Shown: positions 1 through 8,869, counted from the first letter of the stretch. The stretch is 64,000 bases of DNA from Paracoccus alkenifer (GCF_900108405.1 NZ_FNXG01000004.1:124001-188000); one strand, 5' to 3'. Numbers and translations are program-made. Notes: generated by a model from the sequence alone, not told the origin.

Positions 1-1848
1 CACCACGTCCGACAGCGGCAGGTCCAGCGATTCGGCCAGCTCGCGCATGCCTTCGCGGTCGTGGGGCAGGAATTCATGCAGCGGCGGGTCGAACAGGCGG
101 ATGGTGACGGGGTAGCCGTCCATGATGCGAAACAGCGCGGTAAAGTCGGCGCGCTGCATCGGCAGCAGGCGATCCAGCGCCAGCCGCCGGTCCTCGGGCT
201 GATCGGCAAAGATCATCTCGCGCATGGCGGGCAGGCGTTCGTCGTCAAAGAACATGTGTTCGGTGCGCACCAGCCCGATGCCCTGCGCGCCGAACATGCG
301 GGCGGTGCGGGCGTCCTCGGCGGTGTCTGCGTTGCCGCGCACCTTCATGCTGCGCGCCGTGTCCGCCCAGTCGAGCAGCTGGTTGAAGCTTTCGTCCAGC
401 GCGGGTTCCAGCATCGCGGCGGCGCCGGCCAGAACCTCGCCCGAGGTGCCGTCGACGGTGATTTCCTCGCCCTCGCGGAAGATGCGGTCGCCCGCGCGCA
501 GCACCCGCCCGCGCAGGTCGATGGCGATCCCCGAGGCGCCGACGATGCAGGGCAGCCCCAGCCCGCGCGCGATCACCGCCGCATGGCTGGACATGCCGCC
601 GCGTTCGGTCAGCACCGCGACCGAGGCATGCATGCCGCGGATATCCTCGGGCAGAGTCTCGCGCCGGACCAGCACGCAGGCTTCGCCCCGCGCGGCGGCG
701 GCCTGGGCTGCGGCGGCGGAAAAGGCGATGCGGCCGGTGGCGGCGCCGGGGCTGGCGGGCATCCCGCGGGTCACGATGTCGCGGGGCGCGCGCGGGTCAA
801 CCTGATGGTGCAGCAGATCGGTCAGCGCCCGCGGCTGCACGCGCATCAGCGCCTGTTCCGGCGGGATGATCCCGTCGCGCGCCAGCCCGACGGCGATACG
901 CACCGCCGCCCGCGACGAGCGCTGCACCCGGATCGCGTCGATGATCGACAGATGCCCGTCGGCCACCACGAACTCGATCTGCATCTCCTCTTTCAGCCGC
1001 TCGCGCGCGGCGACGCCAAAGCGGACCAGATCGGCAAAGACCGCGGGCGACGCCTGTTCCAGCGAGGGGCCACGGGGGTCGCGGGTCAGATAGATCGTCT
1101 CGGCATCGCTGCGCCTGGCGCTGCCCTGGGTCTGGCCGCGAAAGCGCCCGGTGATGCGCGGCGCGCCGGTCAGGCTGTCGACGAACTGGATCGAGCCGGA
1201 ACCCGTGACCCCCGGCCCCAGCGCCAGCGCCATTTCCTGCACCACCAGCCCCAGCGGCGCATCCGCCGGCGCACCCTTGGCCTGACGCAACAGTCGCGCG
1301 GTCGGGCCTTCCCACGCGCGGGCCATGGACCGCAGCACCTCGACCAGCTGGCGGGCGGGATCCTGGGGGAAATCCTCGTCGGTTTCGTGGTGGAAGCTGT
1401 CCAGCGTGTCGGCCAGCGTCGCGTCGGGATCGCTGAACATGTCCGGGTCCAGCCGCGCCACATGGATCGCATAGGCCTGCACAAAGCCGCGATACAGCGC
1501 ATCGGCGGCCTCGACCCCCAGCGACTGCGCCAGCCGGGCGTGGCGGGCGGCGTTCATGCCGACGTTCAGCACCGTCCCCGGCCCGCCCCATTCCGGGTCC
1601 ATCGCCGAGGGCCGCACGCCCACCAGCCCCCTTGTGTCGCTGATCAACTGCTCCAGCCCGGCCGGAGGCAGGGGCCGCCCCGCCGCGATGGCCCGCACGG
1701 CCGAAACCGGAATCGCATAGCTGCGCGGGACCGGCAGATCCATGCGGATAAGCCGTTGCAGGCATTTCGCCCGCCAGCCATGGGCCGCGGCGGACACCGG
1801 GGCCGAAGGGGTGATCTCGACGATCGACAATTCAGTGGGCTGATCCAT
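1..1848 (-). CDS. Pyruvate phosphate dikinase-like PEP-utilising protein (3' end cut by window edge)
   Basis: 616 codons are visible and the frame runs off the left edge. The middle holds the swivelling phosphohistidine domain with motif TERGGMSSHAAVIARGLGLP, the His falling near residue 422. After it comes the start of the PEP/pyruvate barrel, with a typical TIRLFDPPLHEFLP stretch near the edge. The family interconverts PEP and pyruvate using ATP/AMP and phosphate. The N-terminal nucleotide-binding half is clearly divergent: the usual GGKGANLAEM segment is replaced by HGWRAKCLQRLI, and the GEYL/AQGEDV-type segment is not recognisable. It may therefore be a PPDK paralogue rather than the housekeeping enzyme. 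The start is the ATG of MDQPTELSIVEI. The family call is firm; the exact reaction is inferred. Confidence 0.8.
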   Translation of the reverse strand, partial: MDQPTELSIVEITPSAPVSAAAHGWRAKCLQRLIRMDLPVPRSYAIPVSAVRAIAAGRPLPPAGLEQLISDTRGLVGVRPSAMDPEWGGPGTVLNVGMNAARHARLAQSLGVEAADALYRGFVQAYAIHVARLDPDMFSDPDATLADTLDSFHHETDEDFPQDPARQLVEVLRSMARAWEGPTARLLRQAKGAPADAPLGLVVQEMALALGPGVTGSGSIQFVDSLTGAPRITGRFRGQTQGSARRSDAETIYLTRDPRGPSLEQASPAVFADLVRFGVAARERLKEEMQIEFVVADGHLSIIDAIRVQRSSRAAVRIAVGLARDGIIPPEQALMRVQPRALTDLLHHQVDPRAPRDIVTRGMPASPGAATGRIAFSAAAAQAAAARGEACVLVRRETLPEDIRGMHASVAVLTERGGMSSHAAVIARGLGLPCIVGASGIAIDLRGRVLRAGDRIFREGEEITVDGTSGEVLAGAAAMLEPALDESFNQLLDWADTARSMKVRGNADTAEDARTARMFGAQGIGLVRTEHMFFDDERLPAMREMIFADQPEDRRLALDRLLPMQRADFTALFRIMDGYPVTIRLFDPPLHEFLPHDREGMRELAESLDLPLSDVV

Positions 1849-1914
1849 GGGCCGGCACCCTAAGCCCCCGCCGCTTATCCTCGCAAGAGCGAAGCTGCAC
1901 GCGGCCACGGTCAC

Positions 1915-1979
1915 AGGGGGCTTCCGCCCCCGCCGCCTGCGGCGGCTCCCCCGAGGATATTTGGGGCAAGATGAAAGAG
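1915..1979 (+). repeat. Dispersed intergenic palindromic repeat, copy A
   Basis: A GGGGG-CTTCCG-CCCCC hairpin and a CCGCC/GGCGG hairpin are followed by the core GAGGATATTTGGGGCAAG and then ATGAAAG. It lies between the 5' end of the PPDK-like gene and the 3' end of xthA, and is the fullest version of a family with twelve copies in this window. Confidence 0.7.
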
Positions 1980-2030
1980 CCGGGGCTTTCGCCTTGCTTC
2001 AAATATCCATGCGCGGGCGCGGCGGCGGGG

Positions 2031-2819
2031 TCAGGCGTCAAGTTCGACCCAGACCGGCACATGGTCGCTGGGCTTTTCCCGGCTGCGCTGGTCGCGGTCC
2101 ACGCCGGCGCGGCGCAGCAGGTCGGCGGCCTGCGGCGACAGCAGCGCGTGGTCGATGCGGATGCCGTTGTCGCGTTCCCAAGACTGGCGCTGATAGTCCC
2201 AGAAGGTAAAGGGGCCGCGGCTGCCATGGGGGTCGGAAATGCGGATCGCATCGGTCCAGCCCTGATGCAGGATGCGCCGGAACGCGGCGCGGGACTGCGG
2301 CAGGAACAGCGCGTCATCCACCCAGTTTTCGGGGCGCGCGGCATCGCGCGGCTCGGGGATGATGTTGTAGTCGCCCAGCATCACCACAGGCGCCTCGGTC
2401 GCCAGCAGCTCGGCGGCGCGCAGGCGCAGACGCTCCATCCAGGCCAGCTTGTAGTCGTATTTCGGCCCCGGAGCGGGGTTGCCGTTGGGCAGATAAAGGC
2501 CCGCGATGATCACGGCATGACGCTGGCCCATCACCACCGCCTCGATCCAGCGGGCCTGTTCGTCGCCGTCGTCGCCCGGCAGGCCGCGGCGCACATCCTC
2601 GACGGGCAGGCGCGACAGCACCGCAACGCCGTTCCAGCTTTTCTGCCCGTGGGTCCAGACCTGCCAGCCCAGATCCTCGATGATCTCGGTGGGGAAGCCC
2701 TCGTCCACGGTCTTGATCTCTTGCAGCACCGCGACATCGGGCTGCGCCTCGGTCAGCCAGGCGGTCAGCTGATGCAGCCGCGCCTTGATGCCGTTGACGT
2801 TGAAACTGGCGATTTTCAT
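2031..2819 (-). CDS. xthA: Exodeoxyribonuclease III (AP endonuclease)
   Basis: 262 residues starting at MKIASFNVNGIKARL, the classic N-terminus of the ExoIII/EEP metal-dependent nuclease family; E. coli XthA is about the same length. Visible motifs are LQEIKT (metal-binding Glu), GDYNIIPEP (the Asn/Asp active-site pair) and a C-terminal IDHALLS followed by SDHVPVWV, where the last His is catalytic. It repairs abasic sites in DNA in the cytoplasm. The frame stays open upstream, but the ATG at 2819 fits the family start. It is the last gene of a probable minus-strand run erpA - CBS membrane protein - xthA, 43 bp after the CBS gene. Confidence 0.93.
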   Translation of the reverse strand: MKIASFNVNGIKARLHQLTAWLTEAQPDVAVLQEIKTVDEGFPTEIIEDLGWQVWTHGQKSWNGVAVLSRLPVEDVRRGLPGDDGDEQARWIEAVVMGQRHAVIIAGLYLPNGNPAPGPKYDYKLAWMERLRLRAAELLATEAPVVMLGDYNIIPEPRDAARPENWVDDALFLPQSRAAFRRILHQGWTDAIRISDPHGSRGPFTFWDYQRQSWERDNGIRIDHALLSPQAADLLRRAGVDRDQRSREKPSDHVPVWVELDA

Positions 2820-2862
2820 GGCGGCGACCCTAGAGCGGGGCCCGTGCCGGGGCAAGCGGCGC

Positions 2863-4131
2863 CTATTCGGCGGCGGGCGCGGTCACGATCAGCCGGTCGA
2901 TGCGCATCGCGTCCATGTCGGCGACCTCGATCGTCCAGCCCTGATGGGTAAAGACATCGCCGGTGCGCGGAATCCGGTTCAGGATTGCGAGCACCATCCC
3001 GGCCACGGTGTTGAAATCGCCCTCGGGCAGCGGGAACCCGGTCTCGCCGGCGAATTCATCGGCGCTTTCGCTGCCGGCAACCAGCCACGACCCGTCGGCG
3101 CGGCGCACCATGTCGGGCTCGTCCCCCTCGGCATCGGCGAAATCGCCGGTGATCGCCTCAAGCAGGTCCATGGCGGTGATGATGCCCTGGAAATGCCCGT
3201 ATTCGTCATAGACCAGCACCATGCGCGAGGGCGTGGCCCGCAGCACCTCGATCACCGACAGCGCGTCGGCGGCGTCCAGCACGGTCGGCGCCTCGCGGAT
3301 CAGGGCGCGCAGGTCAGGCTGGTCCAGCCCGATCAGGTCGCGCAGCGCCACCACGCCCAGAATTTCATCGTCCGAGCCATCGGTCACCGGCAGCCGCGAA
3401 AACCGCGCGGCGCGCAGCTTGGCCATCACCACCTCGGGCGGGTCGGAGATGTCAATCATCTCGACGTCGCGGCGCGGCGTCATCATCGCCGCGGCCGAGC
3501 GGTCGGCCACCCGCATCACCCCGGCGATCATGCCACGCTCGCCCTCCATCAGCACGCCGGCCTGCGTGGCCTCGGCGATGGTCATGCGCACCTCTTCGTC
3601 GGTGATGGCGCGGTCGGTGCTGTCGCGGATGCCGGCCAGCCGCAGCACCAGCCGCGCCGCATTGTCCAAAAGCCACACCAGCGGCGTGCCGATCCGCCCC
3701 AGCATCGCCATCGAGGGCGCGACCCGCGCGGCGATCCGTTCAGGGTTGGACATGGCGATCTGCTTGGGGACCAGTTCACCCACGATCACCGACAGCGCGG
3801 TGATCGCGGCGACGACCAGAAACACCCCCAGCGTCTGCGCCAGACCGTAGGGCACGCCCGCCGCCACCAGCGCCGCCGCCGCCCGCAGACCCAGCGTCGC
3901 GCCCGACACAGCCCCCAGCAACACGCCGACCAGCGTGATCCCGATCTGCACCGCCGACAGGAACTTGCCCGGCTGTTCCAGCAGCGCCAGCGCCGCCTGC
4001 GCGCCGCGGTCGCCCTTTTCGGCCATGGTTGCCAGCCGCGCCGGGCGGGCTGACACCACCGCCAGTTCCGACATCGCCAGCAGCCCGTTCACGATGGTCA
4101 GGGCGACGATCAGCAGGATTTCCAGAAACAT
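2863..4131 (-). CDS. Hemolysin/CorC-type membrane protein with DUF21 and CBS domains
   Basis: 422 residues. A DUF21/CNNM transmembrane domain (about 1-170, with hydrophobic helices near 1-20, 60-82 and 100-120 and motif GELVPKQIA) is followed by a CBS pair (about 215-333) and a CorC_HlyC domain (about 345-420, with PEGDFNTVAG). Relatives are inner-membrane proteins linked to Mg2+/Co2+ handling; the old 'hemolysin' name is not a proven function. The start is 7 bp after the stop of the Fe-S carrier gene, so the two are probably co-transcribed. Confidence 0.85.
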   Translation of the reverse strand: MFLEILLIVALTIVNGLLAMSELAVVSARPARLATMAEKGDRGAQAALALLEQPGKFLSAVQIGITLVGVLLGAVSGATLGLRAAAALVAAGVPYGLAQTLGVFLVVAAITALSVIVGELVPKQIAMSNPERIAARVAPSMAMLGRIGTPLVWLLDNAARLVLRLAGIRDSTDRAITDEEVRMTIAEATQAGVLMEGERGMIAGVMRVADRSAAAMMTPRRDVEMIDISDPPEVVMAKLRAARFSRLPVTDGSDDEILGVVALRDLIGLDQPDLRALIREAPTVLDAADALSVIEVLRATPSRMVLVYDEYGHFQGIITAMDLLEAITGDFADAEGDEPDMVRRADGSWLVAGSESADEFAGETGFPLPEGDFNTVAGMVLAILNRIPRTGDVFTHQGWTIEVADMDAMRIDRLIVTAPAAE

Positions 4132-4138
4132 CAGCGCA

Positions 4139-4462
4139 TCACATCGAGAACGAGGTGCCGCAGCCGCAGGACGAGCTGGCGTTCGGGTTCTCGATCGTGA
4201 AACGCGCGCCGATCAGCTCATCCGCCCAGTCGATGGTGGCGCCGGTCAGAAACGGCAGCGACACCGGGTCGACGACGACGCGCTGGCCCTTTTCCTCAAG
4301 CACCAGATCGTCGGCGGCGGGGTCGTCCATGCGGATGTCGTATTGAAAGCCAGAGCAGCCGCCGCCCAGCACCGCAACGCGCAGCGCCGGTCCCGGCCCG
4401 CCTGCGTTGATCTCGGCCAGGCGCGCGAAGGCGCGGGGCGTGACCGTGGGGGGCAGGTTCAT
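4139..4462 (-). CDS. erpA: HesB/IscA family iron-sulfur cluster insertion protein (ErpA-like)
   Basis: 107 residues with the three conserved cysteines of A-type Fe-S carriers: C36 in GGGCSGFQYD, and C99 and C101 in the C-terminal SSSCGCGTSF. It should bind and deliver Fe-S clusters to apoproteins in the cytoplasm. The start is the ATG of MNLPPTVTP, with a modest GGGAACG purine tract upstream; a second in-frame ATG 18 bp upstream (MKRERP) is possible. It is first in a run with the CBS membrane protein and xthA, and divergent from dgt across about 70 bp. Assignment to ErpA rather than another A-type carrier rests on its location outside a suf/isc cluster. Confidence 0.88.
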   Translation of the reverse strand: MNLPPTVTPRAFARLAEINAGGPGPALRVAVLGGGCSGFQYDIRMDDPAADDLVLEEKGQRVVVDPVSLPFLTGATIDWADELIGARFTIENPNASSSCGCGTSFSM

Positions 4463-4534
4463 GGGGCGTTCCCGTTTCATGGACAATGCCCAGACTATAG
4501 GGTCGCAGGCGCCCTGCCGCAAGGAAACCGCCGC

Positions 4535-5701
4535 ATGACGCAAGCGCCCGCCCCCTATGCCTGCCAGCCCGCCGAAAGCCTCGGCCGGCTGCATGCCGAG
4601 GAACTGTCCACCTTTCGCAGCCCGTGGCAGCGCGACCGCGACCGGATCATCCACTCGTCCGCGTTCCGCCGGCTCAAGCACAAGACGCAGGTGTTCGTCG
4701 AACAAGAGGGCGACGCCTATCGCGGCGATTATTTCCGCACCCGCCTGACCCACACCATCGAGGTGGCGCAGGTCGCCCGCACCATTGCCGGCGCGCTGGG
4801 GCTGAACACCGACCTGGCCGAGGCAGTGGCGCTGGCCCACGACCTGGGCCACCCGCCCTTCGGCCATACCGGAGAGGACGCGCTGGCGGCGCTGATGGCC
4901 CCTTACGGCGGCTTTGACCACAACGCGCAGGCGCTGCGGATCGTGACGAAACTGGAACGCCATTATGCCGGATTTGACGGGCTGAACCTGGCCTGGGAAA
5001 CGCTGGAGGGCATCGCCAAGCATAATGGTCCGGTGGCGCCGCCGTGGCCCTGGGCCTTGGCCCAGGTGAACGCCGACTGGGATCTGCGCCTGTCCACCCA
5101 CGCCAGCGCCGAGGCGCAGGTCGCCGCCGTGGCCGACGACGTGGCCTATAACCACCACGATCTGCACGACGGGCTGCGATCCGGTCTGTTCACCGCCGCC
5201 GACCTGATGGAGCTGCCGCTGATCGGCCCCGCGTTTGCCCAGGTGGACCGGCTGCACCCCGGGCTTGCCCCCTCGCGCCGCGAACACGAGGCGCTGCGCC
5301 GCATTTTCGGCACCATGGTCGAGGATGTGATCGCCATCGCCCGCACCCGGCTTGCGGAAACCGCCCCCCGCTCGGCCGAGGACATCCGCGCGCTGGCCCA
5401 CCCGGTGATCCGCTTTTCCGAGCCGCTGTTTGCCGAACTCAAGGAAATCCGCCACTTCCTGTTCACCCGCATGTATCGCGCCCCCCCGGTGATGGAGGAA
5501 CGCGCCCAGGTCACCGCGATGCTGAACGTGATCTTCCCCGCCATGCTGGACGACCCCCACCTGATGCCCGAGGACTGGCGCATCGAGGCGCTGACCGCCC
5601 CCGACCGAACCGCCCGCGCCCGCGTGGTGCTGGACTACGTCGCCGGCATGACCGACCGCTTTGCCATCGCCGAATGGCAACGGCTGGGCGCGGGGGGCTG
5701 A
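4535..5701 (+). CDS. dgt: dGTP triphosphohydrolase (HD domain)
   Basis: 388 residues of the bacterial dGTPase family. The HD metal-binding signature is intact: H73 in RLTHTIEVAQVAR, then H102-D103 in AHDLGHPPFGHTGE, with a later Asp in VADDVAYNHHD. The N-terminal SAFRRLKHKTQVF segment is also characteristic. It hydrolyses dGTP (or dNTPs) to the nucleoside and tripolyphosphate and so trims the dNTP pool. An AAGGAAA Shine-Dalgarno lies just upstream of the ATG. It is divergent from the erpA-like gene and followed by a dispersed repeat rather than a classic terminator. Confidence 0.93.
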   Translation: MTQAPAPYACQPAESLGRLHAEELSTFRSPWQRDRDRIIHSSAFRRLKHKTQVFVEQEGDAYRGDYFRTRLTHTIEVAQVARTIAGALGLNTDLAEAVALAHDLGHPPFGHTGEDALAALMAPYGGFDHNAQALRIVTKLERHYAGFDGLNLAWETLEGIAKHNGPVAPPWPWALAQVNADWDLRLSTHASAEAQVAAVADDVAYNHHDLHDGLRSGLFTAADLMELPLIGPAFAQVDRLHPGLAPSRREHEALRRIFGTMVEDVIAIARTRLAETAPRSAEDIRALAHPVIRFSEPLFAELKEIRHFLFTRMYRAPPVMEERAQVTAMLNVIFPAMLDDPHLMPEDWRIEALTAPDRTARARVVLDYVAGMTDRFAIAEWQRLGAGG

Positions 5702-5712
5702 CCACCCCGGCC

Positions 5713-5756
5713 GCTTCTTTCTGGTGCAAATACCCCCGGGGCGGCGCCCCGACCTG
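5713..5756 (-). repeat. Dispersed intergenic repeat, copy B
   Basis: The plus strand reads CTTCTTTCTGGTGCAAATAC, then CCCC and a GGGGCGGCGCCCC hairpin. This is the reverse orientation of the family core, placed 12 bp after the dgt stop codon. Confidence 0.6.
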
Positions 5757-5851
5757 CCCTTGCAATCCCCCCGCACCCCCGCTCTGCTGACCCCGGATTG
5801 AACCCCCGCCACGGATCGGGCGTTCAACCAGCGAAATGACAGGAGGCAACG

Positions 5852-6277
5852 ATGGCAATCACCAGGACAGGCTCGGCGAAATGGCAGGGCGGGATCAAGG
5901 ACGGCAAGGGCGAGGTCTCGACCGAATCGGGCGCGCTGTCAGCGCAGCCCTACGGGTTTTCCATGCGCTTCGAGGGCGACAAGGGCACCAACCCCGAGGA
6001 ACTGATCGGCGCCGCCCACGCCGCATGTTTCAGCATGGCCCTGTCGGGGCAGCTTGAAAAAGCCGGGGTGCGGAACGCAAGCATCGAAACCTCCTCGGCC
6101 GTGAGCATCGAAAAAGACGGCGACGGCTTCACCATCACCAAGGCACACCTGACCACGCGGATTTCCGGCGAGGGCGACGAGGCCGCAATCCGCACCGCCG
6201 CCGAGGCCGCCAAAACCGGCTGCCCGGTCAGCAAGCTGCTGAACGCCGAGGTGACAATGGATCTGACGGTGGGGTGA
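5852..6277 (+). CDS. OsmC/Ohr family peroxiredoxin
   Basis: 141 residues with the two redox cysteines of the OsmC family, C59 in AAHAACFSMAL and C124 in TGCPVSKLL, so it should reduce organic hydroperoxides or peroxide in the cytoplasm using a thiol reductant. The N-terminus (GSAKWQGGIKDGKG) resembles the OsmC rather than the Ohr subgroup. A strong AGGAGG ribosome site lies 6 bp before the ATG. It is monocistronic, between a repeat copy and the AT-rich HEPN island. Confidence 0.92.
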   Translation: MAITRTGSAKWQGGIKDGKGEVSTESGALSAQPYGFSMRFEGDKGTNPEELIGAAHAACFSMALSGQLEKAGVRNASIETSSAVSIEKDGDGFTITKAHLTTRISGEGDEAAIRTAAEAAKTGCPVSKLLNAEVTMDLTVG

Positions 6278-6420
6278 ATTGCGCGCAGCGCGGCGTGGCT
6301 TAAGGCCGCGCCGCGGCGTTGACCGCTTTGCGGAACGCAAATAAACGGTCGATGCGATCCACGGAAATAGTTTTTATCCCTTGCGCAAAACTGTGACGCT
6401 CACGTTTACCAGATAATTGC

Positions 6421-6900
6421 TCAGTATTCCCCAGTAAAAATTGTCCTCACCCTATCATCTTTTTTCAAAATTAGCTCGATCACACAAAGTGACGCAGCAA
6501 ATAGCTCATCATTCCTTTCCGCGTCTGGATCACCGCTCTTCCCGCCATGGAATAGATTATTTCTGACGCGCCGAACGGCTCCGATCAATTCTTGCACGCA
6601 CGTCACTTCCCCAGCATTCCTCCAGTCGAGGCTGCCGTTGTCGTCAACAATCTGCTTTTTGGGAGGAGTTTGGATAAGAGGCTTGATTTCTTCAGCTCCC
6701 TGAACTTGCCTCCAGAAGCCCGGCCCAAGGCGGTTTCTAGCGTATTCATCCCAGTCAATTTCGGCGGCGTTACGCGACCCTCTACGGACATATCCAGCCT
6801 CTTTTACCGCGAACTCCAGGCGCATCATACATTTGAAGAGGCATATACCAGCTTCGGAAACTTCGTCAATTTTGGAATAGTTTATCTGCTGTTCTGTCAT
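6421..6900 (-). CDS. HEPN-like domain protein, probable RNase-type, in an AT-rich island
   Basis: 159 residues from the ATG of MTEQQINYSK; a TTG 51 bp upstream would give a less likely longer form. The protein is mostly alpha-helical, and near residues 110-120 carries RRVRNNLFHGGK, which fits the R-x4-H active-site motif of HEPN nucleases (R113, H118). It has no other recognised domain. The coding region is near 47% G+C against roughly two thirds for its neighbours, and its codon use differs (many AAA, ATA and TTA-like codons), which indicates recent acquisition. No nucleotidyltransferase (MNT) antitoxin or other partner is adjacent. Upstream is a GACTT-acgtc-AAGTC dyad at 7003-7017. The HEPN assignment is from motif and helical pattern only; function is unknown. 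Confidence 0.6.
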   Translation of the reverse strand: MTEQQINYSKIDEVSEAGICLFKCMMRLEFAVKEAGYVRRGSRNAAEIDWDEYARNRLGPGFWRQVQGAEEIKPLIQTPPKKQIVDDNGSLDWRNAGEVTCVQELIGAVRRVRNNLFHGGKSGDPDAERNDELFAASLCVIELILKKDDRVRTIFTGEY

Positions 6901-7002
6901 GAGCACTCTCGAGGAAAACTGCTTGAAATAACCGCAGACAAAGCGGCACAAGCAAAGCGCTTATCCAATAATAGTTAAATTTTCCGCTCCTTTTGTCCAG
7001 AC

Positions 7003-7017
7003 GACTTACGTCAAGTC
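7003..7017. promoter_or_regulatory. Short dyad upstream of the HEPN-like gene
   Basis: GACTT and AAGTC arms flank ACGTC in the 254-bp gap between the HEPN-like gene and prfC. A weak minus-strand promoter (TGGACA, then an A/T-rich TAACTATTAT) lies just downstream, so the dyad could be an operator. No other signal is evident in this gap apart from a CCCGCAT/ATGCGGG palindrome near the prfC stop. Confidence 0.25.
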
Positions 7018-7154
7018 GGGCACTGATTTCTGGGGCAGGTCACGACTTGCTCCAATGTCTGCAATGGGCTCTTCGCCTCCGCGCCAACTCGTCGGACAAC
7101 AAGCCAACGCCCGCACCCCTCAACGGCAACATGCGCCCGCATATGCGGGGGGCG

Positions 7155-8753
7155 TCACACCATCATCTCCTTCGTCGCCGTCAGCTTCAACTCAGGATGA
7201 TCCCGCACCACGCGGTCGATATCCCATTGCAACCGCGTCAGATAGACCAGATCGCCGTCGTTATCCGTCGCCATATGCTGCTTGTTGGTGCCGGCGAATG
7301 TCTCGACCGCATCCTTCGACCCCGCCAGCCAGCGTGCGCTGGTGAATTGCGAAGGCTCAAAACGCACCGGCAGGCCGTATTCCAGCTCGATCCGGCTGGC
7401 GAGAACGTCGAATTGCAGCGCCCCCACCACCCCGACTATAAAACCCGAACCGATCATCGGTTTGAAAACCTTGGCCGCGCCTTCCTCGGCAAACTGCATC
7501 AGCGCCTTTTCCAGATGCTTGGCCTTCATCGGATCGCCCGCGCGGACGTTTTGCAGCAACTCCGGCGCAAATGACGGGATCCCGGTGAAACGCAGGCTTT
7601 CGCCCTCGGTCAGCGCGTCCCCGATGCGCAATTGCCCGTGGTTCGGAATCCCGATGATATCGCCCGCCCATGCCTCTTCGGCCAATTCGCGGTCGGCGGC
7701 CAGAAACAGCACCGGGTTCGACACCGCCATCGGCTTTTTCGACCGCACATGCAGCAACTTCATCCCGCGCTGGAAATGACCCGAGGCCATCCGCACGAAA
7801 GCCACCCGGTCGCGGTGCTTGGGGTCCATATTGGCCTGAACCTTGAACACGAACCCGGAAACCTTGCCCTCATCCGGCGAAACCTGCCGTTCCGAGGCGG
7901 TTTGCGGCTGCGGCTGCGGGCCGAATTCGCCGATCCCCTCCATCAATTCGCGCACCCCGAAACTGTTGATGGCCGAGCCGAACCAGATAGGGGTCAGATG
8001 CCCCTCAAGAAACGATTTGCGGTCGAAACGGGGCAGCAATTCGCGCGCCATCTCGATGTCCTCGCGCAGCTTTTCCAGCTGCGCGGCGGGAATATGCTCG
8101 GCCAGCTTGGGATCATCCAGCCCGCTCAGCCGCACCGTTTCCGCCACCCGGTTGCGGTCGGCGCGGTCCATCAGCTCCAGCCGGTCGTGCAGCAGGTCGT
8201 AGCAGCCCAGAAAATCCCGACCCGAGCCGATCGGCCAACTGGCCGGCGCCACGTCGATGGCCAGATTTTCCTGGATCTCGTCGATGATTTCAAAAGTATC
8301 GCGCGAATCGCGGTCCATCTTGTTGCAGAAAGTCAGGATCGGCAGGTCGCGCATCCGGCAGACCTCGAACAGCTTGCGGGTCTGGCTTTCCACGCCCTTG
8401 GCGCCGTCGATCACCATGATCGCGGCATCGACCGCAGTCAGGGTGCGATAGGTATCCTCGGAAAAATCGCTGTGACCGGGCGTGTCCACCAGATTGAAGC
8501 GATATTCGCGAAAATCAAAGGACATGGCCGAGGCGGATACCGAAATCCCCCGGTCCTGCTCCATCTTCATGAAATCGGATCGCGTGCGCCGCGCCTCGCC
8601 CTTGGCGCGCACCTGCCCGGCCATCTGGATGGCGCCGCCGAACAGCAGGAACTTTTCGGTCAGCGTGGTCTTGCCGGCGTCGGGGTGCGCAATGATCGCA
8701 AATGTCCGGCGGCGGGCGATTTCGGGCGGCAGGGGGGGGCGGTTGTCCAGCAT
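7155..8753 (-). CDS. prfC: Peptide chain release factor 3
   Basis: 532 residues, full length for RF3, a translational GTPase that recycles RF1/RF2 from the ribosome. GTPase motifs are intact: G1 AHPDAGKTT (22-30), G3 DTPGHSDF and G4 NKMD. The stretch FLLFGGAIQMAG, then RSDFMKMEQDRGISV, is RF3-specific and separates it from EF-G and LepA. The ATG at 8753 gives the usual N-terminus. It is followed downstream by a CCCGCAT/ATGCGGG palindrome near 7135-7150, and is upstream-flanked by repeat copy C and ilvE on the same strand. Confidence 0.95.
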   Translation of the reverse strand: MLDNRPPLPPEIARRRTFAIIAHPDAGKTTLTEKFLLFGGAIQMAGQVRAKGEARRTRSDFMKMEQDRGISVSASAMSFDFREYRFNLVDTPGHSDFSEDTYRTLTAVDAAIMVIDGAKGVESQTRKLFEVCRMRDLPILTFCNKMDRDSRDTFEIIDEIQENLAIDVAPASWPIGSGRDFLGCYDLLHDRLELMDRADRNRVAETVRLSGLDDPKLAEHIPAAQLEKLREDIEMARELLPRFDRKSFLEGHLTPIWFGSAINSFGVRELMEGIGEFGPQPQPQTASERQVSPDEGKVSGFVFKVQANMDPKHRDRVAFVRMASGHFQRGMKLLHVRSKKPMAVSNPVLFLAADRELAEEAWAGDIIGIPNHGQLRIGDALTEGESLRFTGIPSFAPELLQNVRAGDPMKAKHLEKALMQFAEEGAAKVFKPMIGSGFIVGVVGALQFDVLASRIELEYGLPVRFEPSQFTSARWLAGSKDAVETFAGTNKQHMATDNDGDLVYLTRLQWDIDRVVRDHPELKLTATKEMMV

Positions 8754-8812
8754 GGGCGGGCTTTAACGCGCCCGCCCCGCCCCCGCAATGCCGCGTGTCG
8801 CACGGCGTGGCC

Positions 8813-8861
8813 TCATCTTCTGTCTGGAAATATCCCGGGGTCCGGGGCAGCGCCCCGGTCC
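8813..8861 (-). repeat. Dispersed intergenic repeat, copy C
   Basis: The plus strand reads CATCTTCTGTCTGGAAATAT, then CCCGGGGTCC and a GGGGCAGCGCCCC hairpin. It fills most of the gap between the ilvE 3' end and the prfC start. Confidence 0.7.
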
Positions 8862-8869
8862 GGCCCTTG

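Noticed and set aside
61..1863. A 600-codon plus-strand open frame opposite the PPDK-like gene
   Set aside because: Its translation is Gln/His/Arg-rich and has no family features; the minus strand carries clear PPDK motifs. It is a high-GC shadow.
4139..5827. Long minus frame that would fuse an erpA-like protein to about 450 upstream residues
   Set aside because: The upstream part lies antisense to dgt, which has intact HD motifs; only the C-terminal part (4139-4462) is real.
6421..7150. HEPN-like gene as half of a HEPN-MNT toxin-antitoxin pair
   Set aside because: No minimal nucleotidyltransferase frame is present on either side; adjacent genes are osmC and prfC.
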